A stretch of DNA of 64,000 bases. It comes from Anaerolineales bacterium (GTDB taxonomy: Bacteria; Chloroflexota; Anaerolineae; Anaerolineales; Villigracilaceae). This document shows positions 44,437 through 51,844 of the stretch, piece after piece. Position 1 is the stretch's first letter; each line of letters starts with the position of its first letter. The notes below the pieces were generated by a model. The model had not been told where the DNA came from, made no database searches, and saw nothing but the letters and a program-made list of their open reading frames with translations. Both the position numbers and the translations under genes were made by a program. The stretch covers positions 1 to 64,000 of the forward strand of contig JABARH010000003.1 of the NCBI GenBank assembly GCA_019187665.1, written 5' to 3'.

Positions 44437-44517
44437 CTCGTAGACAAGTACACAGGTACACACGGAAACAAATTCCAACCACGTGTGTACCTGTGTACCT
44501 GTGTACCTGTATACTCC
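44436..44517. repeat. 8-bp repeat array forming a hairpin
   Basis: Left units (AGACAAGT, ACACAGGT, ACACACGG) face right units (ACGTGTGT, ACCTGTGT, ACCTGTGT, ACCTGTAT) across a loop of about 17 nt, so the arms pair over about 25 bp. It fills the gap between panB and the next gene. Confidence 0.8.
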
Positions 44518-44532
44518 CCAGGAGACCACCCC

Positions 44533-45795
44533 ATGAATGAGACTCAAAAATTACTAAAAATCTCCCCCGACAAACTCAAAGCCTTCAACTCAGTTTTGCT
44601 CGACCCAAACTCGCGCGTGATGAAAGATTTTCTCGCGGTCGTCGCCAAATATGGAACGCCCGCCCAGATCAACCGCAAACATCGCGCCGCGCGCAAGATG
44701 GAGAATCTCTTCAAGATCGTGCAGGAACGCCAGCCCGAAGCGATCAAGGATTTGAACTGGCTGATTCAACAACGTGATCGGGGCGCGTTCATCCCCGTCG
44801 GGGAATACCGCCGCCGCGTCCTCGGCCCCAAAGCGAACACGCTCAAATTCAAGGATCGCTACGCCGTCACGCTCGAAGTTTCCGCCCTGCAATATTTCCC
44901 ATGGATTCGCGTCATGGCAGAACAAGCCATCGCGGACAAGACTCTCGTCCCTGGGCGCTTCATCGCCGTCCGCAAGATGAAAGAGTCGGAGGCGGACGGC
45001 GACCTGCCCGCCATCGTCGCCGCGCTGGACATCATCGGCGCGTCCTTCGTAGAGACTCTCGACACCAAGGGGACCGACGGATCGAATCCGCACCTGGGCG
45101 GTCCCGCCACCATCACGGGCTACTTCGGCGGCATCGGCGAACCGAACGAACACGCACTGCAATGGCTGGATGAGTTCCTGTACTACTACACCAACTACGG
45201 CGTACAGCATGTTTTGAATTTCAACGCGGGGACGATCCTCCTCGGCTTCCTGCTCTACAAACTGGGCGTGAACATCCAGTTTAAGATTTCAGTCTTCTTC
45301 GGCTCGGACAATCCCTACCACGCGCTGTGGATCCTGACGATGGCAAAGCTGCTTAGCCGCGAAGACGGTACAAGTCCGCTGATCGGATTCAACTGGTCGA
45401 ACTCGATCAACAACGCGACGATGGAATTGACCGCCGAATTCCGCAAATCGCTCGGTCTCGAAAAGGTCGTGCGCTTCGAGCATCACATCACCGAAACGTG
45501 GAAGAGCATCGTCATCCAGCCCTACAACCGTCGCGCCGAACTGATGCAGGTCGCGGAGCGCGTGGCGAACATCGCGGCAAAACACGAGGGCGGCGACCCC
45601 GAAGTGGAGCAGACTCTCGCCCACCCCTCCGACATCCTCGACTACTTCCGCGAGAAAAGAGAAGTCATCGAAAGCGGTGACTGGGATCATCTACAGCGCA
45701 ACTTCATCGAGAAGGTCAACGCCGCCAATCACACCGCCCGCGACCTGACCGCGAACGAGCTGAGTTTCATCGCCGCGAAGAATCTGCACAAGTGA
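44533..45795 (+). CDS. Unrecognised 420-residue protein
   Basis: A soluble mixed alpha/beta protein with no signal peptide. Striking segments are LVPGRFIAVRKMKESE, GASFVETLDTKGTDGSNPHLGG, YFGGIGEPNEHALQWLDEF, FFGSDNPYHALWIL and RFEHHITETWK. The repeated Gly/Asp/Asn and His positions and the regular strand-helix pattern would suit a barrel-type enzyme, but I recognise no family. The ATG at 44533 has GGAGACC upstream. It follows panB after an 8-bp hairpin array and ends the rightward block. It may belong to the corrinoid or one-carbon genes by position only. Confidence 0.6.
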   Translation: MNETQKLLKISPDKLKAFNSVLLDPNSRVMKDFLAVVAKYGTPAQINRKHRAARKMENLFKIVQERQPEAIKDLNWLIQQRDRGAFIPVGEYRRRVLGPKANTLKFKDRYAVTLEVSALQYFPWIRVMAEQAIADKTLVPGRFIAVRKMKESEADGDLPAIVAALDIIGASFVETLDTKGTDGSNPHLGGPATITGYFGGIGEPNEHALQWLDEFLYYYTNYGVQHVLNFNAGTILLGFLLYKLGVNIQFKISVFFGSDNPYHALWILTMAKLLSREDGTSPLIGFNWSNSINNATMELTAEFRKSLGLEKVVRFEHHITETWKSIVIQPYNRRAELMQVAERVANIAAKHEGGDPEVEQTLAHPSDILDYFREKREVIESGDWDHLQRNFIEKVNAANHTARDLTANELSFIAAKNLHK

Positions 45796-45817
45796 GAGAG
45801 GGCGCGGCCCGCCCCGA

Positions 45818-46291
45818 TCATTTATTCGGCAGGATGGCGGTCAGACTCTTCGTCAAACCCTGTAATTGACCGGCATGCGCCTGGAGTTTGGCCACATCTC
45901 CTGTACGCAGTCCGGTATTGACATCCGAAATGGTCCTGCCCGTGCTGGCCTGGTTATCAATGATCTTCTGCGTAATACTTTCGAGATTCACCAGCATGGC
46001 AGTGACATTCTTCGGGATGAGCGGCAGACTCTTGACAATCGGCAGGAGCGTGTCGAGGATCGCGTTGGCGATGCCCGCATATTTGACTGTCAGCGTATGG
46101 AGCGCGCCGATGGAGGTGGTCAATTCAAGCGCCACCTCCTGGATCGAGTCGATCATCTTCGCGTTGTCCTCCACCATTTTGCTGATCTGGTCGAGCGACC
46201 CGGTCAGTTTGGAGGAAAAGCGCGTGTATGTGACCGGCTTGGATGAGGCAGGCGACGCTTTGGCTGTGGGCCTGATAATTGTGGGGGGCAT
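45818..46291 (-). CDS. Hypothetical coiled-coil protein
   Basis: A 157-residue helical protein beginning PPTIIRPTAKASPASS. Long helices follow (LDQISKMVEDNAKMIDSI, LTTSIGALHTLTVKYAGI), with regular Ile/Leu spacing and many Thr/Asn. It resembles methyl-accepting or phasin-like helical bundles only in pattern. No function can be given. It ends close to the 3' end of the unrecognised gene and starts 105 bp from the divergent dienelactone hydrolase gene. Confidence 0.5.
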   Translation of the reverse strand: MPPTIIRPTAKASPASSKPVTYTRFSSKLTGSLDQISKMVEDNAKMIDSIQEVALELTTSIGALHTLTVKYAGIANAILDTLLPIVKSLPLIPKNVTAMLVNLESITQKIIDNQASTGRTISDVNTGLRTGDVAKLQAHAGQLQGLTKSLTAILPNK

Positions 46292-46396
46292 GGGTTGAAA
46301 ACTCCTTATGGTTGAGATGGCTACTTATACAACAGAATCACGCGTGATTCAATGGAAAAAGGTACAATGGCGTAAACCATTACGCAGGAGATTCCC

Positions 46397-47068
46397 ATGC
46401 ACAACATGACTTCCATCGGAGCGGCCCCCGGCTATCTGGCGCAACCATCCACGCCCGGGCCGTGGCCCGCCGTGATCGTGATCCAGGAATGGTGGGGGCT
46501 CGACGCGCAGACCAAATCCATCGCAGACCGCTTCGCGGCGGAGGGCTACCTGGCGTTCGCGCCGGACCTGTATCACGGCGAGATTGCCGCGCTGGGCGAC
46601 GGCGACAAGGCTTCCGCGCTGGTACAAAAATACGGACCGGGCGCGCCGGATGAATTGGAAAACATATACGACGCTCTAAAAACAGATGCGCGTTGCAACG
46701 GAAAAATCGGCAGCGTGGGATTCTGCTTCGGCGGGCGCATGTCGCTGTCCCTGGGAATCCGCCGCCCGCTCGAAGCCGTTTGCACGTTCTACGGAGGCGG
46801 GATGCAGGTCATCTTCGATCAACTGCGCGCCAATCTAAAATCACCGGTGCTGGGTCTCTTCGGCGATGCGGATCAATCCATCCCGGTTGGGACGGTGGAG
46901 CAATTTGCCGGGCTGCTCGAAGAGATCGGCGTGGATCACGAGGTGATCGTGTACCCCAATTCAGGTCACGCATTTTTCCGCGACAGCGACCCCTCGGTGT
47001 ACAAAGCCGAAGCGTCGAACGACGCGTGGGAACGCGCGAAAAAGTTTTTCGCCAGGTATTTGAAATAA
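46397..47068 (+). CDS. Dienelactone hydrolase family protein
   Basis: A 223-residue alpha/beta-hydrolase with VIQEWWGLDAQTKSIADRFAAE-type N-terminus (EWWG), GSVGFCFGGRMSL with a cysteine nucleophile, FGDADQSIP and a late NSGHAFFRD histidine. Cys-Asp-His is the classic dienelactone hydrolase triad. It opens lactone rings or cleaves related esters; the natural substrate is not known. The ATG follows CAGGAGATTCCC, with TACAAT further upstream at 46371. Confidence 0.88.
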   Translation: MHNMTSIGAAPGYLAQPSTPGPWPAVIVIQEWWGLDAQTKSIADRFAAEGYLAFAPDLYHGEIAALGDGDKASALVQKYGPGAPDELENIYDALKTDARCNGKIGSVGFCFGGRMSLSLGIRRPLEAVCTFYGGGMQVIFDQLRANLKSPVLGLFGDADQSIPVGTVEQFAGLLEEIGVDHEVIVYPNSGHAFFRDSDPSVYKAEASNDAWERAKKFFARYLK

Positions 47069-47165
47069 CCAGGGGCTTCGCTTCAACCGCGTTATACCGC
47101 ACTCGGTCACAAACTGTATATTTTTTCAACACACATACCGCGAGCGTGCGGATGACGGCAGAAAA

Positions 47166-47200
47166 AAAAGGCCGGGGTTCTCGAAGAACCCCGGCCTTTT
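47166..47200. terminator. Bidirectional terminator
   Basis: A 16-bp perfect stem (47166-47181 / 47185-47200, loop CGA) with A-run and T-run flanks lies between the convergent hydrolase and sugar dehydrogenase genes. Confidence 0.9.
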
Positions 47201-47213
47201 GGTTCCGATTCGA

Positions 47214-49451
47214 TTACGGCGAAGTGACGAGATAGATCGCGCCGCCCAGATCAACGACATAGAGGTTGCCCGCTTCATCCTCGCCAAAACTGGATACGTT
47301 GAAGGGCGCTTCATCCAGTTGCGAGGCGACCCACGTGCCGCCTGAATTCCGCATGCCCCAGATGCGCCCGCTGCAATAATCGGAGTAGAAGTAGATACCC
47401 TGCAGGGTTGGATAGGCCGCGCCGCGATAAACGTATCCGCCGGTGATGGAACACCCGAGGGAGTGGTTGTATTCCGCAACCGGGGCGACATACCCCGCAG
47501 GCGGGACACATCCGTTCGCGGGGGAATAACAGTGATTGCCCTCCAGCGTATTCCATCCATAGTTTGCGCCGCCCGCAAAACCGGCCGCCTGGAAGTCCAC
47601 TTCCTCCCATTCGCCTTGGCCAACATCGCCGATGTAGAGATCGCCGGTCAGGCGGTCGAACGAATAACGCCAGGGATTGCGCAGACCATACGCCCAAATC
47701 TCATCCGCGCCCGCGACCCCGACAAATGGGTTGTCCGCTGGAATGGTGTACGTGGCCGGGTCGCCGGTTTCCACGTCAATACGAATCATCTTGGCCAGCA
47801 GGGTGTTGAGATTCTGGCCATTGCCGTTCGGGTCGCCGCCGCCGCCGTCGCCGGTGGAAAGATAGAGGTAGCCGTCCGGCCCAAAGGCGAGATGCCCGCC
47901 GTTGTGGTTGGTCTCACCCGGATGCGGAATCGTCAAAACAATTTCTTCGCTGGAGAGATCCGCCACATCGGGATCGCCGGTCAAACCAATGCGCGAGACG
48001 ACAAGATTACCGGAGGTGTTGGTATAGAAAACATAGAAGTGACCGGAGGATTCATAGTCTGGCGGGAAGGCGAGACTCAACAGGCCTTGTTCGCCGCCGC
48101 TCGCTATCTCTGAGGAAATATCAAGGAATTCGCCGGTGACCACTCCGCCTTCCATGATCGCGATTTGACCGCTCTGCTGAACGACAAAGAGGCGTCCGCT
48201 TCCATCGCCCGCATGCGTGACAAGGATCGGGCTGTTGAAACCGTTTGCGACCTGCTGCAATGAAATGTCGGGCCAGTTGGCGGTCAGCCGCGTTTGAACC
48301 GCATCCAGGTTGACGCGCGCGCCGCTGGCATGCCGCAGTTGAACGCTGTGAGTCCCGTTGGTGAAGGCGGGACTGTTCCAGCGTTGCTGATTCCTGGTGA
48401 CCGCGCTGTATTGATTCAAATTGGCGACAAAATCGCCGTCCACGTAAATCGCCATCACGCCCTGTTGACGCGAGGCTTGATAACTCAATTCAAAATCCGT
48501 GCCGTTGAACATAAAGCCCAGCGCGTTGCCGATCAACGCGGACGAACGAAGCGTGCGCGCATATGCGCCAAAACTGGATAGGTTGCTCCACGACCCGGCG
48601 TAGATCAAGTCTGCGTTGCGATCATCCACTTTACCCACAGCGAGCGGAGTGGAAACGCCGGCCGCGGCAGAAGGGCTGTTCGAGAGTCCGCCGGAATTTG
48701 GCTCTTCATCCTGTGCGCGCACCGAGAAGGAATACGTTTCGCCCGGCGCAAGTCCGCAGACCGACATGGCTTCGCCCGAACCAGCAGCCGCAGGGACGGG
48801 AATGCCGGACGTAACCGGGAACGCATTATCCCAATCGGTCTCAGTGAGGATGGGCAACGCCGAATAGCGCGCAAGATACGAAGAGGCTGTGCCGGCCGCG
48901 CCATCGTCGCCGGGCGCGCTCCAGGTCAGCGAGGAGCAACCGGGCGATGAAACATTCGCGGCAAGGTCCGCGATCGCGTCCGGCGGAGTCAGATCCGGCG
49001 GCGCAAAGATCTGGATGCCGTCCACATTGGCATAGCGTCCGCTCGCATGCACGAATCGGACGGTATGAAGCCCGTTGGCGTAGGCCGGACTGGACCATCT
49101 TTGCTGGAACTGATTTGTCGCGTTATATTGATTCAGGCTGGCCTCAAACACGTCATCCACGTATACGTCCAGCGCGCCATATGACGCGCCACGCGCATAG
49201 ATCAATTCGAACCGTTCTCCGTTGAACGTGAGACCGGCCTCGCTATTCAGCGTGCGCGAGAGTTTCAACGTGCGGTTATACGATGACCATGCAACGCGAT
49301 TCATCCAGGCGCCGGTATAGGTCCAGACCGTTGCATCGCGGTCATCGTATGTGCCGCTGTTGGCGGTCAGTCCCAGCGGCGCGGCGGCGCCGGTTTGAAA
49401 CGGCAGAACAACAAGAACAAATAGAACAAGAAAATGAATGATCTTTTTCAT
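47214..49451 (-). CDS. Secreted PQQ-type sugar (glucose/sorbosone) dehydrogenase with accessory domains
   Basis: A 745-residue exported protein with a signal peptide (KKIIHFLVLFVLVVLPFQTGA). Two copies of a beta-sandwich module (about 32-150 and 275-385) share YVDDVFEASLNQY / YVDGDFVANLNQY and QQRW-SPA---GLHTVR patterns. Between them is a fibronectin-III-like domain. The C-terminal six-bladed propeller (395-745) has GLLSLAFPPDYESSGHFYVF, HNGGHLAFGPDGYLYLSTGD, YGLRNPWRYSFD and GEWEEVD. It oxidises sugars or related alcohols outside the cell; PQQ use is inferred from the family. Confidence 0.85.
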   Translation of the reverse strand: MKKIIHFLVLFVLVVLPFQTGAAAPLGLTANSGTYDDRDATVWTYTGAWMNRVAWSSYNRTLKLSRTLNSEAGLTFNGERFELIYARGASYGALDVYVDDVFEASLNQYNATNQFQQRWSSPAYANGLHTVRFVHASGRYANVDGIQIFAPPDLTPPDAIADLAANVSSPGCSSLTWSAPGDDGAAGTASSYLARYSALPILTETDWDNAFPVTSGIPVPAAAGSGEAMSVCGLAPGETYSFSVRAQDEEPNSGGLSNSPSAAAGVSTPLAVGKVDDRNADLIYAGSWSNLSSFGAYARTLRSSALIGNALGFMFNGTDFELSYQASRQQGVMAIYVDGDFVANLNQYSAVTRNQQRWNSPAFTNGTHSVQLRHASGARVNLDAVQTRLTANWPDISLQQVANGFNSPILVTHAGDGSGRLFVVQQSGQIAIMEGGVVTGEFLDISSEIASGGEQGLLSLAFPPDYESSGHFYVFYTNTSGNLVVSRIGLTGDPDVADLSSEEIVLTIPHPGETNHNGGHLAFGPDGYLYLSTGDGGGGDPNGNGQNLNTLLAKMIRIDVETGDPATYTIPADNPFVGVAGADEIWAYGLRNPWRYSFDRLTGDLYIGDVGQGEWEEVDFQAAGFAGGANYGWNTLEGNHCYSPANGCVPPAGYVAPVAEYNHSLGCSITGGYVYRGAAYPTLQGIYFYSDYCSGRIWGMRNSGGTWVASQLDEAPFNVSSFGEDEAGNLYVVDLGGAIYLVTSP

Positions 49452-49538
49452 GGGTCTCCTTTCGTACGGTTATAGCCCGTTTCGATTCTCGAGACAAGTC
49501 AATCGAATTTCCTATTTGACCTCCTGCATAAGTCAACC

Positions 49539-49554
49539 GACGTTAGAGAACGTC
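49539..49554. repeat. REP-like hairpin, GACGTT-AGAG-AACGTC
   Basis: A 6-bp perfect stem whose loop AGAG is the complement of the CTCT loops at 12040 and 43054; it is the same family in the other orientation. It lies 67 bp before the first helicase gene. Confidence 0.5.
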
Positions 49555-49608
49555 TCCTGGGAGAGGGCGTATTGCGCGCGCTTGCGCACTTTTGCAAGAA
49601 GTCTATTG

Positions 49609-49614
49609 TATACT
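49609..49614 (+). promoter_or_regulatory. -10 box of the first helicase gene (leaderless)
   Basis: TATACT lies 6 nt before the ATG at 49621 and no ribosome-binding site is present. Confidence 0.45.
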
Positions 49615-49620
49615 TGACAC

Positions 49621-51765
49621 ATGGACGCTCCGCTGACTTCCGAACAACAGGCCCTGGTGGATTCGCCGACCGCAAAATTTTTTCTGCGTGGACGCGCCGG
49701 AGCCGGGAAGACCACCGTCGGCGTGAGGCGTGCGCTTCGCCTCCTGACCTCGAGCCTGCCAGCCGAGTCCATCCTGATCCTCACCCCTCAGCGGAGTCTG
49801 CAAGCGCCCTACGAAGATGCGATTCTGCAATCCGGTTATTCCGGCGGGCAAGTGACCTTCGCCACCGTCGGCGGTCTGGCGCGGCGCATGTGCGACCTTT
49901 TCTGGCCGCTCGCCGCCGAACGCGCGGGGTTTAAAAGCCCGGACCAGCCGCCTGTTTTCCTCACACTTGAAACCGCGCAATATTACATGGCACATCTCGT
50001 GCGTCCCAAACTGGACGAGGGCTATTTCGCCTCCGTCACGATTGACCGCAACCGTTTGTATTCGCAGATCATTGACAATCTCAACAAAGCGGCATTGATC
50101 GGATTCGATCACCGCGAAATTGCAGAGCGCCTCGCCGCATCCGAAAACGGCGACCCCGAACAGCACCGCATCCACGCCGACGCGCAAGCCTGTGCGAATC
50201 TCTTCCGCGAATATTGTCTCGAACACAACCTGCTCGACTACTCCCTGCAATTCGAGATCTTCACAAACATTCTATGGGACGACCCGCTCGTCCGTGATTA
50301 TCTGACACAGACTCACCGCCACCTGATCTACGACAACGTGGAGGAAGACCCGCCGCGCGCGCACGACATCTTGCGCGAATGGATTCCGAATCTCGATTCG
50401 GCTCTGCTCATCTTCGACGAGGGCGGCGGCTTCCGTCGCTTCCTTAGCGCGGACCCGGTGACCGGTGAGGCACTAGGTCAGATCTGCGAGGAAGAAGCGC
50501 GATTGGATAATTCGTTCGTGATGAGCGAGGAGGTGGCGAGGCTGGAAACGCAGTTAACTGAGGCGATCAACCCGGCCCTCACCCCCTTCCCCTCTCCCGA
50601 AGTTCGGGAGAGGGGCGCCGAAGGCGGGGTGAGGGCATATGACTTCCTCCTCACCCGCTTCTATCCCGAATTGCTGGATGAGATTGCAAAAGAGATTCAA
50701 CGACTCGTCAGCGAAGAAAATATTTCCCCCGAGGAAATCGTCATCCTTGCGCCGTATCTCTCCGACTCGTTGCGCTTCTCGTTGATGCACCGCCTGGAGC
50801 AGGCGGAGATTCCCGTCCGCTCGCATCGCCCCTCGCGTTCATTGCGCGACGAACCAGCCTCGCACGCCTTGTTGACTCTCGCCTCGCTGGCACATCCGGG
50901 CTGGCACATCCACCCGGCGCGATTCGATGTGGCCTACGCATTTCTCTTTTCGCTCGGCACAGACCTAGTACGCGCGCAACTGCTCTCCGAGATCGTCTAT
51001 CGTCAAAAGGATATGCGTCTCTCGCCGTTCGAGGAGATCCAGCCCGATATGCAGGAGCGTGTTACATATGCTCTCGGTGAACGATACGCATCATTGCGCC
51101 AATGGCTGGAGTTGTATCGCGAGTCCGAACCGCTACCGCTTGATCATTTCTTGCGGAAAATCTTCGGTGAGATTTTGTCCCAGCCGGGATTTGGGTTTCA
51201 CCAGAATCTGGATGCGGTCCGTGTGGCGGCGAGTCTGATCGAGTCCGTGGAGAAGTTTCGCAATTCGATAGAGCAGACTTTCGATAATTCGATATTCGAT
51301 CATCGAAATTCGAATATCGAATCTTCGAATATCGCCGCTCTTGGCAAGGAATATCTCACGATGCTTCAAGACGGCGTCATTGCGGCATCGTATCTCGAGG
51401 CGTGGAATCCCCAACAAGATAATGCCGTTTTGGTTGCGCCCGCCCATTCCTTCCTGATGATGAACCGCCCGGCGACGATTCAATTCTGGCTGGACGTCGG
51501 CTCGAGCGGATGGCATGACCGCCTCGCCCAGCCGTTGACGCATCCCTACGTATTGTCGCGCGAGTGGAATCCCTCCCGCGAGTGGACCGACGCGGATGAG
51601 GTCCAGTCCGCGAAGGAGGCGTTGGCGCGACTCGTGTCCGGTCTGTTGTATCGCTGCCGCTCACGCGTTTATCTTGGATTATCCGAATTGGGCGAAAGCG
51701 GATTTGAGCAACGCGGCGATCTGTTGCGCGCGTGGCAAAAAGTTTCCAATCCAGAGATAACTTAA
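49621..51765 (+). CDS. AddB-like UvrD-family helicase partner with degenerate motifs
   Basis: A 714-residue protein. The Walker A GRAGAGKTTVGV is intact, but the expected Asp-Glu motif II reads LIYDNVEEDPPRAHDIL, and later helicase motifs are hard to find; there is no PD-(D/E)XK nuclease at the C-terminus. This resembles AddB/RecC-like partner subunits that have lost helicase function. Two repeats are in frame: a C/G palindrome (about residues 319-339) and a TCGAATA array (553-571). It lies 79 bp upstream of a complete UvrD-like helicase, and the two are probably one complex. Confidence 0.7.
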   Translation: MDAPLTSEQQALVDSPTAKFFLRGRAGAGKTTVGVRRALRLLTSSLPAESILILTPQRSLQAPYEDAILQSGYSGGQVTFATVGGLARRMCDLFWPLAAERAGFKSPDQPPVFLTLETAQYYMAHLVRPKLDEGYFASVTIDRNRLYSQIIDNLNKAALIGFDHREIAERLAASENGDPEQHRIHADAQACANLFREYCLEHNLLDYSLQFEIFTNILWDDPLVRDYLTQTHRHLIYDNVEEDPPRAHDILREWIPNLDSALLIFDEGGGFRRFLSADPVTGEALGQICEEEARLDNSFVMSEEVARLETQLTEAINPALTPFPSPEVRERGAEGGVRAYDFLLTRFYPELLDEIAKEIQRLVSEENISPEEIVILAPYLSDSLRFSLMHRLEQAEIPVRSHRPSRSLRDEPASHALLTLASLAHPGWHIHPARFDVAYAFLFSLGTDLVRAQLLSEIVYRQKDMRLSPFEEIQPDMQERVTYALGERYASLRQWLELYRESEPLPLDHFLRKIFGEILSQPGFGFHQNLDAVRVAASLIESVEKFRNSIEQTFDNSIFDHRNSNIESSNIAALGKEYLTMLQDGVIAASYLEAWNPQQDNAVLVAPAHSFLMMNRPATIQFWLDVGSSGWHDRLAQPLTHPYVLSREWNPSREWTDADEVQSAKEALARLVSGLLYRCRSRVYLGLSELGESGFEQRGDLLRAWQKVSNPEIT
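50576..50635. repeat. Palindromic CCCTCACCCC element inside the first helicase gene
   Basis: A 60-bp insert (20 codons) bounded by CCCTCACCCC and GGGGTGAGGG with inner CCTCTCCCGAA/TTCGGGAGAGG arms. It encodes ALTPFPSPEVRERGAEGGVR and keeps the frame. Confidence 0.75.
51279..51334. repeat. 7-bp TCGAATA-type array inside the first helicase gene
   Basis: Units TCGATAA, TCGATAT, TCGATCA, TCGAAAT, TCGAATA and TCGAATC run head-to-head so they can pair. Base composition is far below the gene's GC. It matches the array in mfd at 29587. Confidence 0.7.
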
Positions 51766-51844
51766 CCGTCCGGGAAACAAAACCCCATGCCTTAAACGCA
51801 TCACGGCGGTTTATCGTCGTGCGGACATCCTCGTAAAACAGATC

